From the NCBI RefSeq assembly GCF_001949145.1, contig NW_019091499.1, positions 1 through 64,000 of the forward strand: a stretch of DNA of 64,000 bases. Direction: 5' to 3'. The notes beneath the pieces are model-generated. The model was not told where the DNA came from. It saw nothing but the letters and a program-made list of their open reading frames with translations, and made no database searches. Each line of letters begins with the position of its first letter. The first letter of the stretch is position 1. Shown here one piece after another: positions 1 to 13,700 of the stretch. A program made the position numbers and the translations under genes. The stretch comes from Acanthaster planci (lineage: Eukaryota; Echinodermata; Asteroidea; Valvatida; Acanthasteridae).

Positions 1-399
1 GTGTGGGGGGGGGTGATTGCTTGGGTGCCAAAAGTTTTGTATTTTTAGGTTACCTTTTATGAGTGGTGATATTTAGGGCTCTCTGCAAGCTTTTGGAAGA
101 AAAGGAAATGAAATTATCCCACTCACAAATCGCCTTAATCTCTATTTTTCACAAACATTTCACGTCCCTCTTTTCGTTGGAGGGGGACACTGACCCCACT
201 GGCAACCTTAGCCGTATATAAATTGTATGCAGTTCGACCAATGACACTTTGGAGGTGACAGTGGGGGGGGGGTTGGTAAATGTAGTTTTGTTTGATACGT
301 TTTAGGAATGGTCTTAGCAGCTGATACAGTTTGGGGCATTCTTCGGTGCCGGGGTTTGAGGTTATTTCAACTTTGCATACATTTGATGGTCTATAACAG
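1..399. other. Intron or upstream region of the sulfotransferase gene
   Basis: No coding segment is visible here. The stretch ends at a plausible acceptor (AG at 398-399) leading into the first visible sulfotransferase exon. The missing N-terminal coding exon, which should carry the first part of the PAPS-binding P-loop, is expected before base 1. Short G runs occur at 4-11 and 264-273. Confidence 0.5.
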
Positions 400-3300
400 G
401 CACGAACTGGGCTTTGGAGATAGTCAACTTAATTTTTGTGGAGGGTTATGAGCAACTGATCAATCGAGCCCAAGGATCAGCCCCTCCTGTCGAGTTTGAC
501 TACTCCATTCAAGGCATGACTGTCAGCTCAAGACGTCCTCCTAGACCCGTACCAGAGTTCAAGGACGTACCTACATGGAAAGCTCCAAGAATCATCAATT
601 CACATCTCCCAGAAGAAAAGATTCCTGAGCAGATCTACCAAGGGAAAGGAAAAGTAAATCCCAAGATAGGCCAATTATAGTGCAAATTCAATAATGGTAA
701 CAATGAAGAGTTACTTCTAGCAGAAAAGGTATCAAAATCTAAAATAAGCCATTGCAGTTTCGTTTAAAACGGGACTCTATAATTTCAGCCTTTTTATACC
801 TTATCTATTTTTGCATACGCAGGTTGTTTTTGTCATCCGTAACCCTAAGGACGTAGCAGTGTCTTTTTGGCACTTTGCGGTGCCATGGAAGTTTGATAAG
901 CGATATGAAGATTGGGAGTGTTTTTTTCAAATGTTCCTGGAAGGAGAAAGTAAGTCACAAGAAATCTTGCCTTAGGCAAGGTGGGACTGCCACACTAGAA
1001 GGGAAAAAGGCAGGGGAGATTTATGAATGTACCAATGTTACAAAGTATGTCCCACCTTACATCAATTTTTTTGGTGTGACTGGTCAAGGGTGTATCAAGA
1101 ATTAATGGGCGGCCATACTTTTTTAAGGAAGACAAAAATTGGGATTTTTTCCGATAACCTTTAGTGGCCGTCTGAGGAGTCAGGCTACCTTTTGGGGCCT
1201 TTTAGTGCTTTTTGAAGGAAGGAAACATGACATGGAAAAAAACCCCGATCTCATTTAAAAAATTTCTTTCAGGTTCTTTTTTAGGGAAAGGGGCGTTACC
1301 CCCACCCCACCACTCTTGTGGCCGTTTAATACATCTACTCTTGTGCTCTCTTGACTGACACTGGTCAGAGAGGAACTCATTTGCTCTTAAAGAATCACAA
1401 CTTCGTCAATGACGAGCTTCTTGTGTGGATGTCACTGGCATCAATTAAGCTCCCCCTTGACGATCACAAACATTATATGCAAAGCTCATCTCTGTACTAG
1501 TGACATTCTTAGTGCCCTGTTTTTTTCTCCCTTGCCCCGTTTTTAAAGCCAAGCATGGTCCTTTCCAAAAGGGAATTAGTAAAAGGGAAATACACGCAAT
1601 GGAATGTCATGAACTTACATTAACTCTCACTCGGAGATTATTTAAGACGATTTGATAAGTTAAGTTTTGGATATCACTAATTTTACTTGACTATTAACAA
1701 TTTGACAATAATGATCTTTCGTAGCGATTTATGGGTCTTGGTTCGACTACACGCTGAATTTCTGGAAGAAGCATCGTTACGACAAAAACTTCCTTTTCCT
1801 GAAATTCGAGGATATGAAACAGGTTTGTGGAAGCACGATTTTGTTGAATGACAGCAAACTACACTCAGTCGGTGGGTACAAACGCACGCTCCTGCTGATG
1901 AGTAAATGCCTACATTATACACTTACAACTGGTCAAATGGCGGTTGTTATAACGATGAGACTGGTGATTGAAAACTTCCATTGAAGTGAGAAAACATAGT
2001 GTGCTGTACGGCAAGTGTAATTGTTTTCCTAGGAGGGTTAGGGATAATTATAATAAAAATCAGCGTATCTGAACCGTTGCGCCTGCGTTTTTCGTAGGAA
2101 GGTTGGAGGCAATTATCATAAATGGGGTGGGCGAACAAGCATAAGATACAACAAAATTACTCTTTTGGCTAGTTGCACGGTAGCTCAGAAGAGTGCGTGA
2201 CTTGTAAGCGGCAGGGCAAGGGTTTGAGTCTGAAGGTATGCAGTCTTTTTTTGGGGGGGGGTTAGTTGGCAAGAGGATATTTTTTTAATAGGAAAGTGAA
2301 GCCCAAAATTTACCTTCTAACTTACGTGTCTTAGTGTCCACTAATTTCATCAAGCTTGCAGTTAATCACGCCCATATCTGGTAATTGCCCCTGGCCCTCC
2401 TAGGACAAAAATTGCCCACGGCAATAAAAGAATTCAGCAATAGAATAGAAGAATTTCTTTAATAATGAAACAAAAAAAATTATGTCGGGTTTTGTTCGGA
2501 AAGACTGCCATGCACAGAATCTGTAAGTGCTCTGTACTGACAGGGGCCATCAGAAGTTTTAAACGAAGGTAGAACCGTGGCCACCAGATTCTTCAGGAAT
2601 TAATAGCAATGGTTTCCTTTATTGTGTATCTTTTTCCTGTATTGTCTACTTGTTTAATGAGTCAAAACATGAATGTTCTTTTGAATCATTTCCTTGCTCT
2701 AAGGATATTAAGGGAGCCGTCATCCAAATTGCCGATTTTCTTGGCAAACCTCTCTCAGAAGAGTCTATCAATCGTGTGATTGAGTGTAGCAGCCTGGAGA
2801 GCATGAAGAGACGGTTTAACACATCAGCTTCCAATCCACAGCTAGTGAAAGAATCCCCATCACCAGGCCCTGAGATAAATGTGGATAGAACTCCCCCTGG
2901 CACTATGACTACGAAAGAGATCCTTGCTAAATACTCGCTTGGTGCTGCAGGCATCATCAGAAAAGGTTAACACTCACGTGCGGGCAAATTTAAGCTTTGG
3001 ATATCACATAATCTTTCTAAAAAACAAAGGAATTTAAATAGCGAGATCGCCGAACAGAACTTTGCCTGCTGGCTTCACTGAACAAGAATACGATAAACTA
3101 ATTGAACAACTTGAAGGTAAAACTCAAGTCCAGTTCTCCAGATTAATTCTAGTGTTTTAGACAATAGGTGTATGGAATAAAAGCAACGGTCTTGCCATGT
3201 TTAATTAAGTTTGTAGTCAAAAGTTTGATAAAAATAGGACCAGACGAGGAAAATAACCAAATGTTGCCACAAGGCACAATGACGAAGTAATACTAACTTT

Positions 3301-3421
3301 TCTCCTCACAGGAATCATTGGAGACTGGAAGTCTAAATTGACCGTCGCCCAAAACGAGGCTTTTGATGCACTCTACCGAGAGAAAATGGTGGGATCGGGG
3401 CTGAAAATACAATTTGAATGA
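400..3421 (+). CDS. Cytosolic sulfotransferase (SULT family), 5'-truncated by window edge
   Basis: Transfers sulfonate from PAPS to a hydroxyl or amine of a small molecule in the cytosol; the substrate cannot be read from sequence. Visible exons by phase: 400-653, 823-949, 1725-1822, 2704-2965, 3312-3421 (stop TGA 3419-3421), 851 nt of coding sequence. The first exon opens on GTNWALEIV, the end of the P-loop, so about one N-terminal exon is missing. It also holds the catalytic histidine in INSHLPEE. Exon 823-949 encodes RNPKDVAVSFWHF (3'-phosphate-binding Arg and Ser); its 127-nt length equals the equivalent vertebrate SULT exon as I recall it. Exon 1725-1822 encodes the YGSWFDY and FLKFEDMK motifs. 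The last junction rebuilds RKGIIGDWK, the second PAPS loop, followed by the K..TV...E dimerisation motif (KLTVAQNE). An extra candidate exon at 3042-3116 is listed separately. Family assignment is secure; the subfamily is not. Confidence 0.92.
2165..2245 (+). repeat. tRNA-derived SINE head or tRNA pseudogene (degenerate)
   Basis: Contains an A-box-like TAGCTCAGAAG and a B-box-like GGTTTGAGTC with tRNA spacing, and an anticodon-loop-like CTTGTAA. The flanks do not form a 7-bp acceptor stem, so it is not an intact tRNA. It lies in an intron of the sulfotransferase gene. Confidence 0.45.
3042..3116 (+). CDS. Candidate in-frame cassette exon of the sulfotransferase gene
   Basis: The stretch is bounded by AG (3040-3041) and GT (3117-3118), is 75 nt long, enters and leaves in phase 1 and stays open in the required frame. 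It would add 25 residues, including FTEQEYDKLIEQLE, exactly inside the RKG/GDW loop that binds PAPS. Direct splicing of 2965 to 3312 gives the canonical loop, so this exon is optional at best. The polypyrimidine tract is weak. It could be chance. Confidence 0.3.
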
Positions 3422-6070
3422 AGCAGCAAAAATTATTTAGCATTCTGATAAAGTAATTTCATATTGTTTCTTCAGTTAACAAGGTAAGACTTTTTATAGC
3501 GTTCCTTTCATTCAAAAATTCATTCTTTCTACTTTAAATTTGGCACGTGAGCATTTTACCTGATTGTAAAGAAAATGTTGATGACAGAACTTGTCAGGCT
3601 TAAATATGAAGAGATGTTATGGCCGCATCGTACAATGAAAAGAAGGGAATGTCACTATTGTATCACTATCTATTATCATATTGTGTAACCACTGCAAAGT
3701 GTGATATTGGGTGGCCAAGTCCTATGGGGAAAAGAATCTAAAAGTAATTTTTAGGGGCGCGATTTCAAGGCAAGATGTGTCAATAAATTGTAGAGCATGA
3801 TGCACGGTAGCATTTCGTAGGTTTAGCTGTACAAAATTGGTTTCCTTTTTATAAACTATGAAGTGTCCATTGGGGCGGGATTGCTGGTTTTTTTTATTAT
3901 TCCGTCATTTTGTCGAAAAATCCAACGATTATCCATGAAAACCGTAAAAAAAAAGAAGGGGAGAAACTGGAGTTTTTAAATGTTGTTCGCCTTTGGCAGT
4001 GTGCCTTGCACGTATCGTGCGCGCTAGCATGCCGTATTTATTTGAGACGTGCGATGCGCTCTGTTCAGCGAAGGGGACGAAATGCAATTTTGTCTGTGCA
4101 CAGCATACATAAATTCCCCCCGAATATGGTATCTAATATCAGCTCAGTGTCCCTAATACTTCAACTTGTTGAAACTGTTAGCCAATAAAGTTAAGATTCT
4201 AGAGACCGAAGAGAGTCTCTAGTTCAACCCCCCCCCCTGCATAGACCTACGCAAAAGCAATCGCGTATGAACTCAGACAATCCTTACCAAAATTGTTGAG
4301 ACAAGTGTCAATAGACATACCCTCCCCAGCTTGCACAGACCATGACCCATGAGACTCAACATTGATCGGAGATCAGGGACGGAGATCCAGTCAATGTTTT
4401 GGCTGGGATAGCTACAAACCGCAGGCCTATTTCCCACTGTGGTACACCCCTCAACCACACCGTAGGCCATCTTATCGTCTTCTGAGAAAAATCTACACTT
4501 AAAACATGTCTGTTAAATAAAAGTAGATTCTGTTGTCTGTTGACAGGACAGAAGTTGCTGTTTTGGGCCTGTACTTTATGCTGTCACTTTTTCTATATAC
4601 TAACAGGAGATTCTTAGTGAAATGTGTTCAGGGCACAGTTAGAAAAAAATTTAATTCGTACGTACAGCTTACTATGTCGTATGTAAGCATTACTAAACCG
4701 TACGTATATACGGAGTAGTAATCCACATGGTTCACTGCGTGACTAAACTTCAGTTCATTGGGTCCGAGAGGGACGAATTAATTTTTTTTAACATGTCCTA
4801 AATTTACTTCCATATCCTAATAGTATACAGAGAAAAATTGACAGTAGAATGTGCTGTCCCAAAACAGCAACTTCTGCAATGCATAGAATCTACCGTTATT
4901 TAACAGACATTTTAAACAGTTTATCCTCCGAGGGTGCCCTGTATCCGCGGTATGATTATTTTTGGGCAGTTTATTGAGGACAAAAAACAACGCATTTAAA
5001 ACCACGTTTAAACTTGGTAAAAAGCTACATTTTAAGCTGTATTTTCATGAAAACACAGTTACAGTTTAAATAGATACCTGCTAATTCTAGGGCTTTCATT
5101 CTTGATGGTGCATAATCAACGCCATATACTGGTTGTGAGTAGAAATCCAAATAACTATAATAATCTGGGGTTTGTTTTTTTAAGTAAAATTATCTTTGCT
5201 TCGTGAAGTCTCCGGTCACTCCAAAGACAGTGTTGCATCATGCCGTTTTCATGGATAGCGAATAGAGAAATGCGGAATGGTACGGGTTATCTAAACAGAC
5301 AACATTAAGTTTCAGTCAGATCAAAATTAAATGTAACCCGGGTTGCCGTGGAGGAAAAATTGAATGGGCTATGCGCCTCAATGTACAGAGGTTGGATGGG
5401 CTGCAGCTTTTGCGGCGAGAGGAGGGTAAAACCAAACGCTTCACTTATTTGGCATTCATTGCATTCTCGATGTAATTTTCTATTGTTGAAATTCTTTTGA
5501 GATTATTTCATCATTTTCGTGCTTGTATTTTTCGGGCAGATCTGTCTGGCCGGTGATGGATCAACCTTTCACAAGAAAGAACGGCAGTTGCAACGCATTT
5601 GTTGCAACGTTGGGGTGACCCAAGAAGATTAATCCAACATACAAACGGGATGTGTCTATTGTGAGAATTTCTCTTGAAAATGTCAAATTATTCTGCAGTC
5701 AAAAGCAAACGAAATTTGTTGTTATCACAAATGAAAATGCCTGTGCAATCTGGATCCGTTACTGTTAAATCAGTCATCAATAATAAATATTCACAGTACA
5801 ACTCGCTGCTTTTTGTATTGAGATCACTCAGAAGACATGAACCCGAAAATGGTTGAGATCGGTTTCATTGTCAACTATTTAGGAAGTAAAGATTATAGAT
5901 GAAAATAAATAAGCATCAATCCTTCAGCTCACTAAAAAATCCAAAAGTTATGCTGTGTTGACCAAGCATTCAGGCGCATGGACTCCTGAAATTCGCAAGG
6001 AATCGCAGTTACCGGCTTCCATATAGGACTTTTCTGGGGTCTCAGCCCACCACACTTCCGCGCTGCTCAT
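3422..6070. other. Sulfotransferase 3' UTR and intergenic DNA
   Basis: AATAAA-like hexamers occur downstream of the stop (near 3780), which may end the transcript. Beyond that I see no coding exon with family support on either strand, only short chance open frames. Confidence 0.4.
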
Positions 6071-6347
6071 CCATTTAACCCCCGAATAGTTCGACGGACC
6101 GTGCAAGGGAGGAAACGAGACAAGCCCCTAAAGCCCAGGCCGACAAGTCGGCCATACGTCTCGAACCTGTACTGAGGTGCTCACCTGGACTTTGCGGACA
6201 GTCCCAGCAGAATAGCTTGCCCGGTCGGCTAAGGTACTCTCTTGTAGCTACTGACTGACAACAAGCATTGACAAAATAAAAAGCCTCCGATGGGATTCGA
6301 ACCCACCGTCTAACGATCTGATAACGTAAGCTCAACCACTCGGTCAT
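6071..6347 (-). repeat. tRNA-derived SINE
   Basis: On the minus strand a tRNA-like head (about 6282-6346) has a good A box (TGACCGAGTGG) and a perfect B box (GGTTCGAATCCC), then an unrelated body of about 200 bp. The head has no matching acceptor stem, so this is not a functional tRNA. The layout, internal Pol III promoter plus non-tRNA body, is that of a SINE. I cannot name the family. Confidence 0.6.
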
Positions 6348-7071
6348 TTTAAAGACGTTGCTTTTCGCTGTTCATATCAAGGAGATAACAAAACCATTAA
6401 CCTTACGCGCAGAATGTTGCACAATAGGTAGATGAACATGGTCAATTCCCCGGACCACGTCAGTACACCTATCTACGGCTGCGTTCGCGCGGTTACTCCT
6501 GTCAATCGAGTGTAGGATGCGCGCGCATTACTCTCGGGTCAGGAGTACACTCCTGCACGAGGGGAGAATACTCTCGCTGACCTGCGGGGTATCCTGCCGT
6601 TCGTGCCAGTGCGCTTCGGGAGAGTACTCATGTTCACAAGAGTAGCTCGCTCAACAGCATTCTGCATGTCGGACTTTTTCATAGTGTCCACCCTGAGCTG
6701 AAGCGCACCCCCACCGGCGAAAAAAAAGACAGATGGTGCTAAGTTTTCCAACCGCATCCTATGGGGCACCACAGGTCCATAATAAATATTTTACAAAACG
6801 AATGCTCCAAATCAAAACAAAGCTCAGAGTTTAAAAACAAACAAAAGCGAGGTGCATAAACAAAGGACGTCGAGAAAGTGAAAACAGTAAATTAATTAAA
6901 AACGAATGACAGAAAAATGAAGCAGAGTTTTAAATCCTGGTTTACGAACAGCCTTTGCGAAATGATGAAAACCTCAATCGATCAGAAAAAAAAGAAATTA
7001 TGGAAATTATTTAAACGAACCCATCACTTAGCGGCGCGGCATCCCAAGTAATTGTCACATATATTTTTTTC

Positions 7072-7261
7072 CTGAATGAAAATGGATAAGACTTGAAACT
7101 ATGCATGGTGGAAGTACTAAATAGGTTAGGCTTGCGGTTGCACCATGTAGAAAATATATCTTATATGAGTGTGTGGTTCTGAGAAGAGCCGATGGTGAAC
7201 ACTCGAAGACTGAGCAGAGCATACTGTTCGGAACAAGCCTAACCTTTTCTGAATGAAAATG
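7072..7261. mobile_element. Small repeat element with TIR-like ends and 13-bp flanking direct repeat
   Basis: The 13-mer CTGAATGAAAATG occurs at 7072-7084 and 7249-7261. Inside these are short inverted ends (GGTTAGGCTT and AAGCCTAACC). The interior carries TTGCGGTTGCACCATGTA, GTGTGGTTCTGAGAAG and the hairpin segment CAGAGCATACTG, all also found near 60173-60276. No coding capacity. Confidence 0.5.
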
Positions 7262-7627
7262 TCTCGGCAAATTAAATTTTTCTGGTCAGAGAGTTTCTAT
7301 ATAACTGCGATCTCTTACAACTAATAAATTACTGATTTGCCAAACGCATATTTGTAGTGATTTCAAGACTTTATTATTTTTGAGGAAGAGTACAAAGTAA
7401 ACTTTTTTAAAACAACTGGAATTTTATGAGATTGGTTTGATTTTGTTTGGTCTGTCCTTTATGTTCTATTCAGTGCAGCCTGCGGCTTTATAGCCGACAA
7501 TCAAAGCTCCGTGGTCCTTGCTGGGCCATGCATTGAAGGGCAAGTGCCTATCACATAATATTGTAAAGGAATCAAGGAAATTCGTCACAGTTACCTGACG
7601 TCAGAATCTCCGCCCTATTAAAGCATT

Positions 7628-7730
7628 ATAGATGGGTGCCCTAGGTTGGTCTAAACCGTACGTCGCTGTTAAGGGCGGTGCAGACGGGCGAAAGACGCTT
7701 ATAGACGGGTGCCCTAGGTTGGTTTAGATC
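7628..7730. repeat. Short direct duplication downstream of the MetE-like gene
   Basis: The segment GGGTGCCCTAGGTTGGT, preceded by ATAGA, occurs twice about 71 bp apart (near 7634 and 7705). It lies just past the stop codon of the minus-strand MetE-like gene, probably in its 3' UTR. Confidence 0.6.
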
Positions 7731-7761
7731 AGTTCATTAGCGTGAGAATCCTCTGTTGATG

Positions 7762-10700
7762 TTATGGCAGTGATCTGGCCGCTTCAACCATGTTCTTCAG
7801 TTTCTCTCTCATAATGTTTCGTGGCAGGAATCCGAGCCCACAGTCAGGGGCTACAAGAAGCCGATCGCATGGAATGTGACTGAGGGCGCTCTTCAGTCGG
7901 TCCCGTATCTCGGACACCGTCTCAACCCTACTGCTTGCAATGGTTACAGAACCCAGGATGACCTTTGACCTTTTAAAAAGTGCCAGAAGTGATAGGTCGT
8001 TCCGTCGATGGGCGTCTTCAATAGAAACTATAGAAATATGGGAATTTTCAATCAGTGCGGTTTTAGTTCACATAGGTAAAAAAACGCATATCAATATACA
8101 TTTCCACCATGTTGTGATACAATACATGTACATATAGGCCTACATGTATACAAAAACCAGGAGGCAAAAAAGCTACTGACATTGCCTGAACAACATCTTT
8201 GCTTCAATTGACTTAAACTGTCTTATCCCCCCCCCAAGTTTTTAAGTCTGGATTTTTAAGACCTCAGTTGTTCAAAATATTCCAAATGTGCAAGGGAGCA
8301 ATGGCAATGCTATAAACAAAGAAGTCACGAACCATGACAAGACCTACTTTCGTCAAATCCTGCTTGATCGATTTTTTCAGCGATGTCAAAATACCCCCTT
8401 GGATCAGCTTTTTGGTAATCTTTCTCGTCCTGTTTGAATACAAGAGGAACACGCTGTCACTGTTGTTTTGTTTTTAAGTACTGAATTTTGTAAAAGAATC
8501 ACTGAAACCATGAAAGAAGGAAACATTTAACATGAAGTGTAAAGAAAATTGAAACAACTGAGAATTTTAGTTTGTAGGACAACGGACTAAATTTAGCCTT
8601 GTCGCGTTTACCATTTGTCTTTGGGTTTCAATTATTTAAACACTGACACATTAGTCACCATGCTGGAATGCCACATGTGCATCCTAACCATGATAGCATC
8701 GAGGCTCGTAAAATATTGCACGTTTATGTTTTTAAAATACATGTGAAAAACTTAGGAATATGTTGTAAATAAATGTCCTTTTATCTTCTGTGGGGCTCTC
8801 ACCAAAACCTGTTCATTTGTTGATAATGGTGGGGGAACATGAACAGAACAAGATTCGTACTAAATGGTTGGGGTAGCCGCAACACAGATGTATCGCCTTG
8901 GTAACCTCGTTTCCTAAGCCTTCAATGCAACGAGAGGCGTGATCAATCCCAAAGTCAAGACTTCTCTTAACCTCGCGCATGAACACAGGTTCATCGAGCT
9001 GTATATATTTGCATCCTGTCACAAAAATGATAAAAAGAACTAATGTAAAATTAAGCCCAACATTTGAATAATTTTATTTTAACAGGCAATAGGAATTGAA
9101 AAAACTTCCTTCAAAGAAAGAGAAGCGGGCCATGTTTCACATTGTCCTTTTCTGGCCCCAGACACACAGTACGTGTAGCTGTGCCTTCCGCCTGCAAAAA
9201 ATTCGGGGGACAACGAAGATACTATTTTGTGTCGTATCACACACCAACGCATAGGTTCTTGAATAATTCATAGCACCACCCTCTTAATTTTCGATTTTGG
9301 AATAGCTTCAAACTAGAGAGTGCACAACAGCGCAGCATGAAATACGAGCACTGGTACCCGGCCTATATTAATCAAATTCGGGGAGATGGTTTTATCAATT
9401 AAAATCTCAATGATGAAAATACTCTCATTAAACTGGGAGCCAATCTGCCTCAAGATAGGAGTTGTAAACGAAGTGGTGTACAGTTATAAAATACTCACCA
9501 GCTGCAACTAGACCAGTGAAAATCTTGTTAATGGCAACTACAAGGTCTCGGCTGAGCTGCTGATCATCAGGGTAGAACTTGTCTTCATCAAAGTGAGAAA
9601 TGAAAGGTGTTCAGAAAATAAGTCAATTTGTAGCATTCAATATTTGACTTTAAATTAAAGAGAAGCCAAATGTGGATCACAAATGAGATGCTCTTTCTTT
9701 AAACAGCAACATAAATACCCCATAAGTAGTTCGGACAAGGCGCAACGGATGGTAACCCCACAAGAGGTATCTTCCGATGATCATCCATTTTGTTACCTTT
9801 TATATTTTCTGTCTATGCGTAAGAATCCGTGTTCTACTGTTGCAATATTGGTGAAAGGAAGCTTGATATCTGACTTCAGTTTTACTGCATTCATCTTTTT
9901 TAATGAATAGCTTCTGATTTTGAACTGAATGATTAGGATGTTTAATACAAAAACACCTTGCACCTAATATCAAAGACTTATTTTGCTTTCTCTGAAGAAC
10001 ACTGTAATAATGACAACTTACAGAGCGCCGGTATTCTTCAGGAATAAGCGCTCATGGCACTTCTGTAGAATAATTACCTGAACCATTAATTATACAGTGA
10101 AACATAAAGTAAAAAATTATTAACAATTTCGTATACAGTATGGTACGACATTAGTTCACAGTTCATGTAGATTTGTCAATAATGACAAGGTCATGTACTT
10201 ACTCTGCGAAGTGCCCATGATGGTTAATGGACCAGGAAGAGTTGCTTTTACTGGTTGAGAAGAATTCGCCTGTACGATCATTTGTACAATGTGCATAATG
10301 CATTAGTTACATGCTATAAGGCATTCCAATTCATAACAGCTCGGTCTAACTTCCTTTTGTGCTTACCTGGATTTGTCTGATATTTAAATTTCGCAGTTGC
10401 AACGACATCGTGGTTATTTATTTATTAAGAATTGTGAGGTTTAGTAATGAATAATGTGGAATTACTTTTATGCATGGAACCATTTAAAGCTTTTGAACCA
10501 CTGACAACAATGTTGTTTCAATTTGTGTTTTTTGTGTGAGCATTCCTCATCTATGAACGATAAATGTTTATCATCCCAAACTATTTCAACATTGCTGTAA
10601 GTTATTCGATTGCATCGATGAACGAGTCTGCATAATTGTCAATATATATTACCTGGGCAAAAGTCCATTGCTTGATTATGGCATCAAATGCATCGCCTAC

Positions 10701-13700
10701 ATCTATATAAAAAAATAAATAATAAGCGGAAATACAGTTAATTTTTTGTGCAAATTGTTATGTAAATGTTCTCAAAAAGGCGAGCTATGAAAAATGAACC
10801 ATTCATTAGTTGGTTCAGCTGACAAATGTGAACTGTGCTTTCAACTGAACAGGAGTCAGTGAACTTTGTAGGCGTTCTCACCTCATCCGTTCAGTCACTC
10901 GGCCATTGAACTCTGATCTGGCGTTCATGCGAAACGATTAAATCCTGGCAGATTCCTGCAGTGGTATTGCACTTTATGAACAGATGTTGTTTTTCGTAAT
11001 AACTCATTGTAGATGCATCATTCTTATTACCAGCACTTTAAGCAATATTATAGTTTCTATGGCTGAATTAGTCCTTACCTACACGGCCCATAACTTGCGG
11101 TAATGCACTCATACAGGCTCCATTGCGATATGTACAAACTTCTAAATTTTCAAAACTGAAGCCTTGCAAATATCGGCTGAGAAAAAAGAGGAAATGTATG
11201 AGATTTCAATATTGTTTTCACTTTTGTAGATGTGTTGAGTCAGCATCGGTGTCCCTATTTAATCAAATACATTTAACGACAAGGGAACTAGGGGAGACCC
11301 GGTGGGATATGAGGCTTGACCCTCCAGTATTTAGTCATCTCTGGGAACAAGATCCTGGTTTTTTCTGTGATGACTGTAATTTATTAAATACACCGACGTA
11401 GCCAATCATGTACACAAATTAAAACGAATATGTCCGTCGTCCCAGTTTTTATTTTATGACATTTTCCCTTCGAATTCAAAGATTTGCATTTTCAAATTCA
11501 TACACAATCCAGTTTTGGGCACTTACAATGTTAAAATTCGTCATTTATTACATAGTTTCAAATGTTCAAGTGAATTTAAATTGAGAACACACTTTCGGCG
11601 AGGAGCGTCCAATTTCGTATCGTCTCTACGCTCAACCGTTTCAGTCAAAAACAAACTTGCGCTTTACTTTTTTGTTCTTTTTGGGCAAATCTGAATATTC
11701 AGATTAGTGAATGAGAATGTAACGCGTTTGAAAACAGCATCACTGCACTACGAACGTGTTAACCTCTTTTTCCTCTTTCAACACTCATCACCACTTGTTT
11801 GCCTTATGGTAAGCCACTCATTATTTTTGTTTTGAGAAGTCTGCAAAATTTTTGAGATATTTTCTGATTTTTTCAATTGACAGTTCAATCAAAACTTGCC
11901 TTAATAAAATAATCAAATGTGATCCCCATTGTTTTCAAAGCTTACAACCTTTATGCACAAAGTATGATGTCCGTTCGTTGCGCGTTGTGAGCCATGCTTT
12001 CTAGGACTTGGTCCACTTTACTATAACAACTCGTCAGGGAACCGTCAGGTAAATGGAACCAGACTAGGTATTGGCTTACCATAAATACCACACATAGCTC
12101 TCCCTGTTCAGTTCTCCATCAGTAACAACATCGATTCCAAGTTCAGCTTGGTCAGTCAATACCTCCTTCACAGCTCTCTCGTGCGTCTGACAGAAGTCTA
12201 TATTATCATTCCAAACGTAGAAGATAATATAGTCATTGTTCATAATAAACTGGGCTATAGACCTCCATCGTTTAGAGGAGGGAAAACGTAAACCGCAGTT
12301 GAAATACTAATACCTTACTTATATAATTGGGAAGATCGGTGGGAAAGTTGTTTATGTTGTAAAATACACTGGAGGAAGACGCAATGAGGACACTAGACTA
12401 CTAGACTATGGCAGATCAACATTTGCGTGCACAACCCGCCGGGATGATATCGAACTTTCAGCCTTTAAGTGAAGATATATTGTAGCCTTCAATGAAATTG
12501 AAACTGATCACACCCTATAATATAAAAAGAGGTATAGTATGACATTCTTTGTAGTTTATGGATATTACCAGCAAATCATCAGCTATAACAAGATGTTCAA
12601 ACAGCTTCTCTGGGTCAAATTTTCCCGGAATCGGGGATCATTTGCTTAATCTTTTTCTAGGTCAAAATGGCTTGTTTTTTTGTAAAAGGGACATTTCTAT
12701 CACTGGTACACCAGGATTTACCATTGATAGCTCGAGCCCTCCCCCATGGTGACTGAAATATATATGACAGAAAACAACCCGGGTGTTGGTGCTATGTTTG
12801 TTGACTAAATAAGAAAAATTAAACCCAAGAACTTAACTGAACAATTGCTTCGATCCAAACATTGGCGTTATCATGGACATGTCTGAAGGTAGCCGTCCAT
12901 CTTGGCAATTCTAAATTCTATTATGTGCACAACGTGCCGTCCCTTAGGCCCTATTTGTGTAAAAACTGAATACATGTAACAGGTACCAATGAACCATCCC
13001 TTCACGAAAGGTGAGTTCTTAAAAGTTTGATTTTCGTCGTTGACTGAAACATTTTTTTCTTAGCTTTCATTTTCAAAATTTTCCATCTCAATTGAAGCTT
13101 ACAAGATTATTTTGTCAAGTTTTTGTGAGGAATTTCATTTGGATATTAGCTCCCTTCTGTACACGAAACAATTTAGGCATGGGCTAAAACATATGCAAAT
13201 CCATGCACGTGTCAGCTCACTGTGATGCGATAAACACGATACATGTAGACCTACTAATTGGTGTAGTAGGGTCTATACAATGCCCGTGGTCTGGACTCAC
13301 CCCATGTCACCCGTTACACGTATACGGTCAACATAACATTTTTGCAAAGGAATACTGAATAATTGGCAACAAAACAAAAAGTAAAACAAAACAGAGCAAA
13401 ACAAACTATTGAAACTGAAAAAAAGCCGATCGGCTATTTTTTCAGACTTTTGGGTGGATTGGGATGANNNNNNNNNNNNNNNNNNNNNNNNNNNNNNNNN
13501 NNNNNNNNNNNNNNNNNNNNNNNNNNNNNNNNNNNNNNNNNNNNNNNNNNNNNNNNNNNNNNNNNNNNNNNNNNNNNNNNNNNNNNNNNNNNNNNNNNNN
13601 NNNNNNNNNNNNNNNNNNNNNNNNNNNNNNNNNNNNNNNNNNNNNNNNNNNNNNNNNNNNNNNNNNNNNNNNNNNNNNNNNNNNNNNNNNNNNNNNNNNN

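Noticed and set aside
6282-6346. Functional tRNA gene
   Set aside because: A and B boxes are good but no acceptor stem can be formed; SINE head is the better reading.
10029-10078. Possible extra MetE-like exon on the minus strand with AG and GT borders
   Set aside because: Its only open frame does not fit the phase of the neighbours, and joining 10203 directly to 9582 gives an in-frame family match.
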